Positions 45,101 through 59,529 of a stretch of 64,000 bases of DNA are shown here, piece after piece; the first letter of the stretch is position 1, and each line of letters opens with the position of its first letter. The notes under the pieces were generated by a model, which was not told the DNA's origin, did not search any database, and worked only from the letters and a program-made list of their open reading frames with translations. The position numbers and the translations under genes are program-made. This DNA is from Himantopus leucocephalus. Taxonomy: Eukaryota; Chordata; Aves; Charadriiformes; Recurvirostridae. The stretch spans positions 68,230,124 through 68,294,123 of the forward strand of contig RSEF01000001.1 in the NCBI GenBank assembly GCA_003993805.1, in the 5' to 3' direction.

Positions 45101-48100
45101 GATTTTTGATCCACCAAAGGCAGGAAAAGTCGGAGTCCTCCTGCAGTCAGGCTGCAGGGAGTTTCCAGAGTTTTAGCTGCCATTTGGTTTAACTTGCTTA
45201 GAACAGAGCTGTACCTGAGATTTATAGCGGAGTTGTGCTACTTAACCTAGCTAGGTGGTGTCAGCAAGACAGTGAACACTGAGCAAGCAGGAACAAGAAT
45301 GGGAGGTTATAGGAGAAATACTGTCTTGCATGCCAAGGTCATCGTAGCGACAAAATGAAGTTAGGATAAGAGCAGCAGTAAAGAAAGTTGGCTATTTCTT
45401 CATGGAGGACCGCAATGGCCCCTATTTGGGGTTTTGTCCCCCTTTCTGCCAGCTGGGAGCCTGCAGATGTCTGCCCTGGCCACCATTTTATAGGAGCCCA
45501 CTGGAGACAAAACCTCGTAGCCGTCCTCCGTCTGTCTCACGGCGGGCTGCCCTCTTCTCTGGTTCTCATCAGCTGCTGCTGCTGCCCGCCGCTCGTGTTT
45601 TCTGCTTCTCTAAAACCGCAGCCGAAACCGTATTTTGGTGAACTAAGATGAAGTAAATGTAGCGTGGTTCCATCCTTCCTGCCACTGTTAGGCTGGCCAG
45701 ACATGGAAACACCTGTCGTCCATGTGCCGGCAAACCTTCGGAAAATAACCCCACCGCCCTCTAACTTGAAAAAGGCAAGTATTCAGGGAACAAATTCTCT
45801 TTCCAGTCAAACAGAGTGAATTACTCAAATTCTCATTTGATTTGAGCTTTTATATTTACTGATCTGTCAGCATATTAACATTTTGGAAATCCACTATGTA
45901 AACTTTGACCCTCTTTTAAGAAGAAATTATGTAAACAGTGCAAAATAAAGCCCGTTTTCTCCATGTACAGCATTAGTCGCCCTTGAAAAACTTGTCTTAT
46001 TTCTAGATTTCCTGCAGACAATTTGCAATAGCCAATTATGTAGTAAGGGCAAAAAAATATGCTTCCTAAACTACATGCTGTAGACCAAACTCAGTGTAAC
46101 ACCTAAATGGCTGCACAAATAATTTGTTTTTCTGAAAAATAATTGAGAGAAAAAATATTCCAAGTCCGTAATTAATAATTATATAATTTAAAGCAACGCA
46201 CTATTGTCAACCTTCAGATTTTGTCCTTGCCTGCCAGGAGCCCGGATGATTGGTGCTTATGAGGATGGCTGTGGATGACTAGTGGTCCACAAACTCTGCT
46301 TGGGAATCACTTTTTCAAACCGTAACTGAAATTACGACAACTTATAACTCCAATTTGGCTTCTATATGAAAGGCAGAAATACAATATCACTGTGCAATTA
46401 TTCGCGTGTTGTTTGGTTTGTTTGGGTTTTATTGTGTCCAAGGTCAACTGAGATTCTGGTTGTTTCCCTGATGGAGTGGGAACGAATACAGTGTCTGCAG
46501 CTAAGGTTAGGTATCGATTTACTTGGATATGGAAATACTGATGGACTTGACTTTCCTTTGAAACCTGAAGAATGCTAAGTCAGCATTGTGACAGCTGTGC
46601 CTCTGCTCACGTTTTGAACAAACTTTGTTTTGGATTCCTGGGCCTGACTGCTTCTTAGCTTTATATTTATTTTGCACTTTAAAGTTCATGTTACAAGATA
46701 GGTGCTCCTGCGTCTTTTTTCTCCATTTTGTTATAAATAAACATATCTCAGCATCATACAAAGTTCACAGAGTTTACAGTTTGATTTTCTTCATTTGGTT
46801 GGCCTGCCTCCAGAAAAGAAAGAAATACTTTTCCAAAAGAATCTTGGGTTTAGGTGTATTCTTTCAGAATGAATAGACTTTTCTTCCCAGACTGTTGCCA
46901 TTTGTTCCTCTAAAAGCCCAGAGTAGCTCCTGTAAAGGCAGCTTTCCTCTTTCATCTCATGAGGTGTAGCCTGGTGTATGGATAGTTCTGTATAGTGGTA
47001 TCACCCCAAACTCCCTCATTCCCAGGGAAGACTTTCCTTGGCTTTAATAATTAAGAATAATACTAATATAGTACTTTCCTATTCTAGCCTAATTGAATCC
47101 TGGTGACCAAGGATGTAGGTTTTCATAAGAAAAGTTTGTCACCTATCTTTGTTTGCTTCTTTGTAAATTGCTGCAAGAACAAAAGGTTTGGTACCGAATG
47201 ATATTAGGTTACACATAACATAGCCAGGGAGAATTTCTTCATTGCTGCTTCCACCCTTGTGCAGTAAGATGGGAAGATCCGTTTTCTGAGTGAAGGTGTC
47301 CGTTACTCCTTTCACCGGTGACACCCTGTGCCTCGTGAACCTGCACAGCAAATGTGCTCTATTCTGAGACTGCAAGAAGGCTTATGTGCTGGGTAAGAGA
47401 GAAGTGCTGCTGTACTCTTTGGGATAATCTAAATAAAGGCAAGTGTTTTGAAGCCCATGTGCTTAGCAGCCTTCAAGGCCTTCTTCCACAAGAATATTGG
47501 AGCCTTGCTGCCCTGACTAGCACCAGAAGACAGGATCTAGCAGCTTTGGTCCAGGCACATAAAAGAATTTTCCTAATCTAATATAATCACAGCGTAAGAC
47601 TGGGAATTTCATTTTTGCCATTGTATCCGATGAACAATTGATTTTTGGCTATCTGTTCTCTGGTTTTCTGCACCTATCTCGCATAGAATGATTTTAAATA
47701 CAGGACTGACACCAAAAAAAAAGAAAAGGGAGAAAACAGCCATTTGGAGACCACTTCATGAAAACCAAGACAAATATCTACTGATTAGATTGCATCACAT
47801 GGAGCAGTATCAGTCATTCAAAGCAATGTTATGCAAAGGATACCTTTGAAATTTTCCATCCAGCAGTCCATATTGTTGAATCTGGATACATGATCCAGAT
47901 CACATGTAGATAGTTCTGATTGCTACCTAATGAGGTAAGCTATGCTTTTTGACACTTATCCAACAGCCAAGTGAAAGATGAGGTCACACATGCAGACTGG
48001 ACTGATGAAGACAGCTGTCCAAGACTTCTACATCTGCAGCCTTACGAATGCTAAAAACTTGGCCTGCCAAGTCTGCTGGGCATTTCAACACTGTTGCCAC

Positions 48101-51100
48101 AAAGGTATCAGCAAGCTCTTTTGTGAAGCCTGTAGTTTTTGGCAGAGTGTAAATGAGCACAAAACTTGTGTTGGCTTTGGCTCTGGGTTCTCTTGCAAAT
48201 GAATACTTTTTTTATCAGTCCTGCTTTACGTGAAGCACCATTTCTGGATAAGAGGTTGAAAATGATGATAAGTGGAGCGCAGTTGCAATCTGCTAATTAA
48301 CCCAGTGTGCCAAGGTGGATAGCCCAGGGCACATGGTGCCATCCAACCTGATCTCTGTGGTACCCTTAATGTTATGTCATTGTATAGTACAGATAATTCG
48401 TTTCAGGAGTTTATTTGTTAGTTCACAGCAGTGCACGGAGCTCATGGCCAGTCATTCAAGCATACCTAGGCTCAAGTACAAACACGTGTGCATTCGCAGA
48501 ACTGAGGACAAAATTTAGTTAATGCATTCGACTGCTGGACAGGTGATGACAAACAGGATACAGCAATTATACAGACCAGCCCCACCAGTAACGTGTGTGC
48601 ACTGAGTAGTTCAATAGTCAGTAGATAAAAGTGGTATCAGTCACCACTGCTGTTCACCCGCCCCGTAGCTTACTGTCAACCCAAAACAGTAAGCAGGGGT
48701 TTCTTTTCTGCAAACAGCTCTCAAAGGCCTTTTCAAGGTAGTTAACGTTGAGCAGATAAGCGTGACAGGAACAGAATGTAATTTAAATCCAAGCGGATTG
48801 GAAAGATTCCACAGGATTTCAATGGTGTTGAATGAGTCCTCTCATAAACAGCCTTCTTAACGCAGCAGCTACCATGTAGCATGGTTAGGAGATCACGTTT
48901 TCCTCCTCAGGCCAAATTTAAGTATCCCCAGTCTCTACTCCTTCTCTCCAATGAATCTGAAAAGGGCAACTGCTGCGTAGCCCACTGCTCAGTCTGGTTC
49001 TTCATTTCTCATAATTGCACCATTATCACCCATAAGGAACCCATTAATGTGGAAGAAGTTTTGAAACCAAAGCCTCTCTTTTCAGAGCCCTGATCTAGGA
49101 ATGCTTTAAGGGTATATGCCAGCTCAAGAATCAGATTCATTTTGGTTCTGGGAATCAAACCACAGCCTCTGAAAAACAATGGAATTCATGGCTCATTCCA
49201 GAAAGTTAAGCAACAGCCTCAGCTTTTTGCTAAAAGAAGGCTAATAAGGTTTGATGTAACATCAGAGGAGCTAATTCAGATCTAATAACAATACTTGTTT
49301 TTTGAACAGTTTAGCCTTAACACAAACAATTTCTCACTTCATAATTTTCCTTCCTAGGGCCTTCTTTTGGAACATCCTACAGGCAGATGTCCTACTTAAC
49401 AGGGGACCCCTCATATTCTGCCAATTTCCAGCTATGTTTAAGTATTTACTGATTGAGAACATTTCAACCATTAGGCAAAGAATCCTCTCTTTCTGTGTGG
49501 CATGCCAGATGTCAGCTGCAATGTGATCTGCAGAAAGACACGCTGTCTGAAGGCTACCTGGGCAGTAGTATGATGGGCTTAGTAATTTCTGCCTTATTTG
49601 AAACAACACTATCCCTGTTTAGAAGTAGATGTTGGGAAATAATGAGCTGTATACAAAGCCGCGTGTTATGCACAGAGTTGAGTGGCAGAGGAAAACTGTA
49701 GTTTACACTGCACTGCAGAAGAATTACCATGAACAATATGGAGAATCAAAAGCAGCAGCGAACATGAAATTATCTCAATGGAATGGAGGTTTCAGAACGT
49801 GATTGGTTTTCTATTTCAAGTTTAAGAGGATTCGTTACAAAAATGTTTGCTCCCATCTCTGTAAACGTAGATGCAAGAAGAAGCCAACTGCTCTGACCTT
49901 TATAAGCAGCCAGCAAATCATAAGCCTAAATCATTCCAGTTTGTTCTAGGATCTTAAATTGCAGTTCTGATAAGGGGTGGTAGCAAAGTGGGTGGGGAAA
50001 AGATAACACCAGTTGGTATCCTTTAAAAAGAAGCAGGTTCAAAAACAAAGTAAAAAAATGCCAGGGGGGAAAAAAAAAAGTGACAAAAATGGCTAGGTTT
50101 CCTGCAAGGAACTCCCACTAGAACTCATGCCCTGTTTACAATATCTGCTGTAAACCTCAACCTCTATAGCTTCCTGTTTGTGTCCTGCACGGCTGTGGTG
50201 GAGCTGTACACAGCCGAAACAGAGCTAGCTCTGTGTGCCTGTCCATGCACAGCCTTGGAAAGAAGAACTCAAGCTGTAAATTACGTTGTTTGTAGAACAG
50301 GTTTTGTGATTCTAGTTTAATTAGTAGCGAATCAGCTGGTCTCTGTTCAAATTTGTGCAAATCTGAGATGAGTAAGTTGGTTAAAAAAATATTTTAAAAT
50401 CCTAGCAAGTTAAAGGCACTAAAGTGGCCATAAATAAACGTTAAAGAGTAAAACTAGATGTTGAAAAACAGACTCCCCAGATATGTTGGACAAGAGCCTA
50501 CAAAAGCCTTCAAAAGAATTCTCTTCAAAACACTAAGAAAGTTAACAGGAAACGCTCTATAGGAGACTTCATGATAATTATAAAGATGTTGTTTGGCACT
50601 TTCTGAATAAAGTGCTCCCTTGTTTAAAGAAAACGGTACTGATAATTCACAATAATTCAAAAATAAATGATCGGGGCAGTAACAAATGTATGCTAAGGGG
50701 TGAGTTCAGATTAGCAATATTTTATGTTAAACAGTGGTTTAGCAGCAGACTACCAGCACTACCCACTGTGCAGAGTATCTAGGAGATGAGAATTAATTCC
50801 ATAGGTTTGGTTGGATGAAGTACAACAGCACATTTGATTGATCCTAATGTAGCCCAGTATAAACACAGGTAAGAAAAGCCATCTCCGCCCTTTTCTGCCG
50901 GAGTTTTTATCCTCCTGATTGTCAACAGATGTTTTAAGACTTCATTACGTATTATTTGATGGGTGGCCATTTACTTTGTGGCTCTTCCAGTTGCATTGGC
51001 ATAGTTCTCTTCCCTTTCCTTCTCCCCAGATCAGTACTGGTCCATTGGACTCACCAGAGGTTTGTAATTCTCTATCTGTTTTATTTCCAATTTAACTGGT

Positions 51101-51110
51101 TTTCTTTCCT
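42120..51110. other. Gene-poor interval, no feature recognised
   Basis: AT-rich sequence with frames below about 110 codons, none showing a recognisable domain. T-rich low complexity occurs at about 44,710-44,760. No CR1 ends, RNA genes or splice-consistent exons were seen on either strand. Confidence 0.45.
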
Positions 51111-51180
51111 GTTTTTGTTGGTTTTGTTGTTTGGTTGGTTTGTTGTTTTTGGGTTTGTTTTGTTTTGGTTTTTTTTAATT
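51111..51180 (+). repeat. T/G-rich low-complexity tract
   Basis: About 70 bases almost entirely of T and G (GTTTTTGTTGGTTTTGTTG-like). It is strand-asymmetric simple sequence. It creates a frame on each strand that is compositional only. Confidence 0.85.
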
Positions 51181-54100
51181 TTCAGTGATGAGCATGGGGC
51201 TCCTGACTTAGGTTTCTGTTTTCCTGTATTGTGATGTGAAGGGTTCTTGAGCATTGACCCCTTGAGAAATATTTCAGCCATCACTTAGCTGCTGGGAGCA
51301 GAGAATCCATCGCGATCAAGCAAAGTGTCCTTCAACCTGCAGTGACACCCTTTTCAGAGTCTCCCACATGGCACCGGAGACAGGAGCAAACCACCACAAA
51401 TATCTTTCCCATGTAGCTCATTCCTCAGTGTTTCATTTCAGAGGCTCTGTTCCTCTTCTAGTTCTGCCATTTTGCTGGCAAAAAACTCTCTGTGTTCCCT
51501 ATGGGACTGTCAAACAAGCTGGTGTCTTCCCACCAAAAGCTATATGGGGACCCTTACAAGCAAGCATGATCTCCTGTTATCCCAAATTCTACACTGAAAA
51601 TCCAGACGGGAGAAATCCCCCAGCTCTGACTGATCCGCTGCAATCTGTGAGCAGGTACATCTCCGGGTCCTGTGGCTGCAGTTACAGTACAACCATGCCA
51701 TTTAACTGCTACCATGATTTATGGGATGCTTTCAATAACCCATCCACGACATTGCTAGGATTTTGGTTTCTGAGATTTCTGTTTTTCCAAAACCCAGAGG
51801 TATGCACAAAGGCAATGTTTCTATTCTTTCTAGAAATCTGGGAGAGACTTATCTGTCCCCAGTCCTGAGTTGAATGCTTGACGCACAGCACTTCCTGCTC
51901 GCTGAATTTAACTGGCTGGTTTCAGAGTCAACATCCTTTCATCCTTCAACCCCTACTCAGGGAGAAGACTCAGTGGTCTGCAGGACTGCGTTTTTACTCC
52001 AGAAATTGTTTTTTATTTGTCTGTTTGTGCATTTTTCCATATTGAATTTTTATCTGACACTGCAATGAACAGTTTCCAACCCTGCCTTTCTTTAGTTTCC
52101 TCTCACTCCTCTTTAGTCCTAACATTGTTAAATATTTTTGCAACCAGAAGGTATTTTTGGAGTGAATACACTGCCATGACTCTCTGTTTTCAATGGCAAC
52201 GCTCAGTTCTGGCTGCCATGAGCAGACACAAGATGCCATGTAAAACTGCAAGTTGATTTTTAAAAAATCTGATTATATAATGTTGTACCATTCCTTTTGG
52301 TTGAAATTCCAGGAAAGTAGCAATAGGGATTTTGTATTGCCTACCCTAAACAGTAAGCATGTTTTAAATTCAGTTCAAGACTAAAAAGCTACACTAATAC
52401 AATAATAATGTTCAAATTTTAAAGCTGTTTGGCAAGGACAGGTACTTGAAAAAATGTCAGCTTCACCCTTTGACAGCACTGGCAATCACCCTTTACAATC
52501 TGCTATAATACTATAATTACCCCAAATATTTGGTTTAAACACTTTTAAGCTAATCAGCCATGCCAGCTATAGGCAGGACCTCAGCTGAGAGTTGATTTTG
52601 GTCGGCAGTCAGGTCAGAGAGCACCCATGACTTACTACCTGCATACGATTAAATTCCCCAGACATCACATTTAGACCACAAAATGGAGGAAAGTAAGGCT
52701 AATTTGTTGACTGTCATGAAGAAAGATGATTTCTGGAACAGAATCATAGAAACCACATCCTAATACTAACATACTAGGAGAGGCGTTTGCCAACACAATT
52801 TGTGTGAATTGAGTATTAGGTAACACAGAAGGACAGAGGACAAAGGGAGAAATAAGAAATGGCGCCATCTCCGTGCCCCCAAAACCAAGAGGAAGCCATG
52901 CCAATGGAAAGCTTCCACACTCCTGAGAAAACGAGAGCTTGCTGAAGCCTGGCTCCTGGTTCCTCGGTTGCTTCTAAGACTGTTACAGCTACTTGGGGAC
53001 TTCTCAGATCTTGCCACAGTGCCATGACCTTTACACACAATAGCTTCTGCACTGAATTTCCAATTAAATGTTATTAGAGGCTTAATCAAAACAACATCCT
53101 TTTGCAATCTGTGGTATCGGTTCGATTATACCTCAAGTCTAAAGACTTTGCTTTGAACACTCCATTTCTGTTTCTTCAATGAGAAAACAAGTTGGGTTTA
53201 AGGAGCAAGAGCAGAACAAACAGAGAGTCTTAGAGCTTGATGTCCCCTTCAAACTGCTTACAGAGAAATAACTTATTTTCCAGATTCATCCCGGAGGTTA
53301 TTCTGCTGACTCCAGAAGCCATCCAGGAAACAACCCCAGGCCCTATGAAGAACATATGCACTTGCTGAGCAGAGCAAGAAATGCTAACAATTTAAGCCAG
53401 TAAAAGGCTTGTAATCTGATATTAGTTGATTAAAGGTAAGAAGATCACTTTTCCTTCAAGTGAAGGTTCTTATCTCCTATTGACTTTGGATCTTCAAAGA
53501 TTAAATAGCTGTCTACAAGAACAGAGTGATATTTCATCAGGAGGAATTTTTGAACGTTACATTTTGGCCTTAAGATCAAGAGTGATGGTCAAAATCAGTT
53601 CTAAACAGTAAAGAAGATTTTACATGTAATCCTAGTGAAAGTTCAAAACTATACAAAATTCTATTTAGAACCTTTTAAAGGAAAAAAGCCCACAAATTAT
53701 TTTACTATGGAAGACTATCCTGGGGAAGAGACTAGCAATTGTATAAAAAGAAAATTTATGGTAACCCCAAAATAATAGTTTTTGACTTTCTAAGGTCACC
53801 TATATGGATTAAATCTAGCACAGATTACTAGAAAAAACTAGAAATGCTGGGATATGACAAAGTGTAGCTGTGTAAGCCCTTGTTTCAGATCATTTGATTG
53901 GAGCATAGTCAAGGTTTTTGAACCATCTACACATCGGATGTTTAAGGGGGAAGCTGGTTGATTTGAACCAAAAAAAAAAAAATCCTTTGAATTGTAGTAT
54001 TGCTCAAGAATCACATCACCCAGTCACCCCTAGACAGACAGAAAATAAATAGTTCCAGATTCTAGCTAAAATGGACAAAGATAAAAAAGAGCCTTTATGC

Positions 54101-57100
54101 ACAAAAATAAAAGCTAAGGCACATATTACATCTCTTTACCAGTGTTATTTCCTTTTTTCCTGGTTAGAATTTCCCTAGTCTTCCACAAGACCTTTAAAAT
54201 TAACTTCAAGCTATTGACTTTTTGCATGGTTTCCGCCTTTGCCAAGCAAAACAACACAAAACATAACCCTTATGGCAGACACATGGTCTTCTCACACCTT
54301 CTTCAGCCTCTGTATGTGACATTGCAAACTGCAGTGACACCTGCTGTGACCACCTTACCAAGTTGATGTTAATCTGTGCTGCTTCCACTCTCCTGCTTCC
54401 CATTGCCGCAGCAAAATACTCTTGAGTACTTCAAACCAAAAGAAAAAAAGTCCATGAAAACCATCTAGTGTGTTTCAACTATTTGATGCAGTGTAAGAGG
54501 AAGGAAAGATACCTCTTTGCAGGGACATCTGCCAGCTGCTAATACCTCCAACAAAAGTAGGGCTACAGAGAGACTGTTCCTGTAGATCTCATGACGAAAG
54601 TCTAGACGTTCATCAGAGAAAACTTCTTTGAAATGTACCTTCCATTATGAGTGTGTGTTGGGAGTGAAGTCACGTTGTGGAGTGAGAAGGTTCTACCGTG
54701 TTAAAGCTGCCTATCAATAACAAAGTATTCATACTTTGTTAAAGCACTTTCTATATTTATTTAAAAAAAAATCCATGCGACATTTGATGAGAATTTTTAG
54801 AGGAACATCTATGCTTAGTGTGGCTTATTTAAGAATGAGAATGCTGAACTTACATAATTCTAGATAAAATAATAGATGTTCAGAAGCCTGGATTATTGCT
54901 ACACTTCACAGAAGACATGCAAAAAATGCTATCCAAGTGCTTAGTTAGGCAAGGAAATAACTGAAAACAGACTTCTTATATGTAAACAAAAGTGGATTTG
55001 AAATAGATACAGAATTTTATTGAATTTTTTTACAACCCGACATGTCACTGTTTCTGGTTGCAGAATGGCTACAATTTTGAAATGTTTAAACCTTGTTCTT
55101 TTTATATTGTTGTCTCATGAAAATAAGGTCTATGTTGTCTTCCAATGCTCCATTGCAAACTGACAGAAGGCTATTGAAGCTACTGAGTAAAATGTACCTT
55201 CCTTGTAATAGGGTAGGAAAAACTTCCCAAGGGAAGTGGCTTAATAATCACAGCTGAATTGCTGCTTGTGACAGTGCTAACTACAGCAATTGGCTCCTTT
55301 GATTTAGACAAATTAATTTGAATATTGAAGTTGCTATGAAACTGCATGTTGCAGTAGCAAAACATATTTACTTAGATTAAGGCAGGAAGGGATGGCAAGG
55401 AAACCTAGATCTGACTTGTTTTCCACAAAGGCGTAATAAAAAAATCATTTAACCGAGTCTCCAGATGGCTATTAAAAGCAGTTAAAGCTACCTACAAAAC
55501 TATTGTACTTGCTAGCAGCAATAGTAATTTCTCCCTCAACGTGGAAAATAAACCCTGATCATGTGGTCTGCTAGTGCCATCTATTGTGTGCAGGGAAAAA
55601 TACAGATACTAAAGGTTGAAGTTGCCTATTTTCTCTTTAAAATGCGAGAAATACTCTTTCTGCATTACAGTACCGATTAGAAAACATAGCCAAAGCTCAT
55701 AAAATCATTGCAACTTTGTGAAAAATACAGCAATTATTATCATGTATGTGTATCACAGCAACATGCAGGACTCTAACTCTAGTATCAGGCTTCATCATGC
55801 CAATGCTGTTCTTGTATACACATATGGAGCACACAGGTGCACACACACAAATGCAGTGAAAGACAGACCCGGCTGTGATAACTTTAGTCAAAGCTACGGA
55901 AACCTTATAAACTAAAACCTATTGCAACTTCCTTACGTTATGTCAAATTTCTCCCAAATAAAGGGACATTAGCCTACCTTCCAAGGAAATGAACGTTACT
56001 CCTTGTTAAAATCTAAGCGCCATGCCACCTTTCACCGTTTCTTGGAGGAGAACAGCTCTTCTAGCAAAATCTCGCCAGGAGGGAATATTTGTAGGGGACA
56101 TTGTAAAGCACTAGCATCGGCTCACCAAGCCCAAACACTCTGAAGTCTTCAAGCAGACCCTCCTAAACCTGAAGGTTTGTGAAAAAGCGGTGTCAATATT
56201 GAGACATGTATTTACAGAGCAGTTTAAAACACCAGGCTCTTGAATGTCTTTACAAACTTGATACTGCAATGTTCAAAACTTACTGACATATGTTACCATA
56301 ATCCCTAGTCTGCTTGAAACTTGCAACCACTATTGCCGCTAAATTATAAAGCCCTCGCCATCAAGATCATTTTACTACTATCCAACATACGCTGCTGTCA
56401 GAGATAAGGCAGTATGCAAACAGGGCAGATAAGAAATAAAAATTTAGAGTAGCTTATGAGAAAAAACAAAGGTGCGCTCTATGGTGATCGCTGGCTGAGC
56501 ACACATGGGAGAGAAGAGCAGCATGAGTAACAGTGTCCTAAGACAAAGTGGGTTTTAGGTATTTTGAGTCAACTGCGTTTCATCCTTACATGATTTGGAA
56601 CTGTGGCAGTGACCACAATGGTAGTATTTCATCAGTAGATCAAGCTGCACAACTTAGAAAAATGAGGCTTTGCACTTTTGGAAAGGGCAGAGAACTGATT
56701 TAGCATAATCACTAAAAATAACAATAACTATCATGTGATTTACTGTAGTTTATGCAAAAGAAGTTTCTCAATCACTCAACAATGTGCTGACAAACAGAAA
56801 ACATCACGGAAACGGAGTGAAAACGTTTCTAGCGTTTTCTAGAAAAATAGCTATTTCTTGTTGCTAAGAAATGTGAAAATATAGAAAAAAGGGTCTGTTG
56901 CAAAGGAACAGAAGTGTACTGTGACATTATCTGTGCTAACCTCAAGAGAATACTTGATTGTAAAAAATAGCATTATTTAGCAAGAGTCATCATCTACTGC
57001 TAAAATGATACAACTTCGTAGAAGAAAATATTTTTCAATTGCTTGCAACATGTCAACTCATATTTCAACTGAAAAAATAATTAGGATCTTGACTGAAAAG

Positions 57101-58120
57101 CTGCCTGGAGCCAGAGAATAATCAAAGTGTTTTCAATAGTTGTTCACTGCACAAATGAAAAGGTAATAATCCATTGTCTCCATCTGCATGCAGATGCATG
57201 TCAATGTCAATTTGGCCTAACAAATTAAATAAAAGGCAAACTGCTGGTGACGCATTCTTTTGGTCATGAATGTAACTCCTATAAAATTGTATCGTGATAA
57301 AGCTCAGAAAAACTGGGAAGGATTTCATTCAGTAGTTCTTCAGTACTTGAATTAACATGTTGATTTCAGCAAACAAGATTATCTTGATTCAGCCACTTTC
57401 TCTGAAAAAAATTGGTTTTTTGTTTTTTTTTTTCTCTTTAGGAGACTGTAAGCACTGTAAAGGTTGGCAGGCTCTATATGATTCTTTTGAAGAGGAAAGA
57501 GTACTAAGAGATTAAATAAGTGTGAACTTGTTTCAGGAGCCTTGATATTGGGATGATGATTTAAGGTTTTCTTAATGTTCCCTTGCCTTGAAACTTGTGA
57601 AATTTACTGTGGTGGTTTCCTGCGTAAATCAGAGCAATACAAATAATTCTTTTCCTGTTTAAGCATACTTGGATTCACTGTAAAAACATGCTAATATTAC
57701 TTAAAGCTGAACTTCAAGTTAATGTAATTTATTTTATCCATGTAAAGGGTTTAGTAAATTGATGAGCTGAAATCTGATATAATTTGAAATAACAACTTAC
57801 AGCTCCTTACACTTTAAGAAAGCGAGGAATAAAAAGCAATAAAAGAACAGTACACAATGCACTAAAAAATATGCTCCTTTCTTAACATGGCCTACAAAAG
57901 AACAGGATGTCACTTTTTGTGGTTGATATACATTTTCTCGTGAGTATTTCTGATCTTCACTTGATGGAAGGAGTGCCCCTTGCAGGACACCTCATCAGCA
58001 AGACATAAGTCTTGCGTTTAGCCAGTACTAGATTTGTTTTTTAACATGATTGTAACTACAAACCTCTGCATGATAACCTGAATACTGTGGAAAGCAAATC
58101 TACTAGTGAAAAACATCTTT
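51181..58120. other. Gene-poor interval, no feature recognised
   Basis: The longest frame (51368-51868, 166 codons, plus strand) has no recognisable domain, no splice context that I can match and no family resemblance. It is treated as chance. The far end may include distal DRAM1 3' UTR, depending on which poly(A) site is used. Confidence 0.45.
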
Positions 58121-58126
58121 ACTATT

Positions 58127-59484
58127 TTTATTTGGAAGAACTTCTAAAGAAAACATGGACTCTTTAAGTTGTGAAACAGCTGAATTTAATACAGTTTAAA
58201 ATACACATTACAGGAAGTATCAACTGATACTAGTCTTAAGAAATCACTCTCCAAAACCTGTGTTTGTTTTACCTCATGAAAAATTAGCTACTGAAAATCA
58301 TCAGTATTTCTGCATAAACTGTGATAGACCATGGCAAATTTAATTTTCAGAGACCTTGATTGGTAGCCAAGTGGTTAATGCACAAAATGGAGGTAGTGAA
58401 TCAGTCCAGGAAAGTCCCTTTCACCATACCTGTAACATCTGACTTCTCAATTAGTTCCTTTCCAAGTGTTTCTTTACAGAAGTAAGTTTATAGCAGCAAA
58501 TATGCCGTATTTGCACTACAGAAGCTCTCCAGGATTTTTTTTTCTTCAGATATATATATATATATATATATAAAAAAAATACTCATACACATATAACCAA
58601 ACACCTGAGAACTACTGGTTCCTCTTCTTGTTTTCCATTCACTCCCAATGACTTTTGGGAGGCCCTCTTCATTCCATCATTGTAGGTTAAAACACAGGCT
58701 GGAAAACTTCTGCTTTGTATTAACCAAATTGCAGTAAGATGTCTCTTTAGTAGATTGTGCATAAACATGAATTTACTTTCTATTTCCATTTCAGTTTTAT
58801 ACATCTTATGGCCAGCAGTGCACAAAAGGCAAAAAGGGGGAGACTTTTACACCATACATTGCAGTGCTGACTAGAAAACATTTCTCAAGCAATATAGTTT
58901 AAACATCTCCTAGGTTTTGTATTTGTATACAGTGTCCACCATCAGAAGCACGTAGCATAGTTTTGCCACCTACTAACTGCAAATTTCTAGTCTTGAAGCA
59001 GAGGCCCACTTCTACTCACAGCTTCCTCCACAATCCTTGCAATTTCACAGAGTAGGAATTCAGCCTTAGTGTTTTCCATTGTCTTTAGACTTTCCTAACT
59101 CTTTGCAAAATGTATTTTCTCAAGTTTAAAACTAACGTTACTAATCAGACTATAACAAATGAAAAACTATGGATGTGTCCAAAAGGGAAGAGCTGAGGAG
59201 ATCAAAAGTCTTTGAATGACTTTTAAGTGCTTCTACAGATTGCTTCTATTACAGTATTTTTTAATACATCAAACAGTATAAAAATTACAAAATATTGCAA
59301 AAAGGTAGCAGGAACATTGCTGTGAGTTTTTGAAATGTTTTAGTGGTTGCTGTAGTAGATGTTGCAGAGTTAATGGCATGGGTTCTTTATACACCTTTTT
59401 AAATCCGTGTCCCTCTGCAACATTTTCTGTAAGTAAAAAGAAACCTAGAGTATTCCTATATATAAAATATAATTTTCTCCACTA
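58127..59484 (-). terminator. DRAM1: DRAM1 3' UTR with candidate poly(A) signals
   Basis: Downstream of the DRAM1 stop on the minus strand, AATAAA occurs (read as TTTATT on plus) at 58127-58132 and again at 57728-57733. Either would give a 3' UTR of 1.4-1.8 kb. The end shown uses the nearer signal. No coding potential was seen. Confidence 0.35.
58550..58572. repeat. (AT)n microsatellite
   Basis: About eleven AT units followed by an A run, lying within the probable DRAM1 3' UTR. Length is likely polymorphic. Confidence 0.92.
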
Positions 59485-59529
59485 TCAGGAGTCTTCATGT
59501 ATTTCTGTTGATATCCTTAAAGAAAATCT
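59485..59529 (-). CDS. DRAM1: DRAM1 last coding exon
   Basis: Minus-strand acceptor CTTTTAG, then [14 protein letters not shown] and TGA (59487-59485). The LRISTEI core matches the DRAM1 C terminus; the last residues vary. Only 45 coding bases remain in this exon before the 3' UTR. Confidence 0.88.
   Translation of the reverse strand, partial: RFSLRISTEIHEDS

Noticed and set aside
51368..51868. 166-codon plus-strand open frame
   Set aside because: Composition is unlike a folded protein family I know and there are no supporting exons or promoter. Treated as chance.
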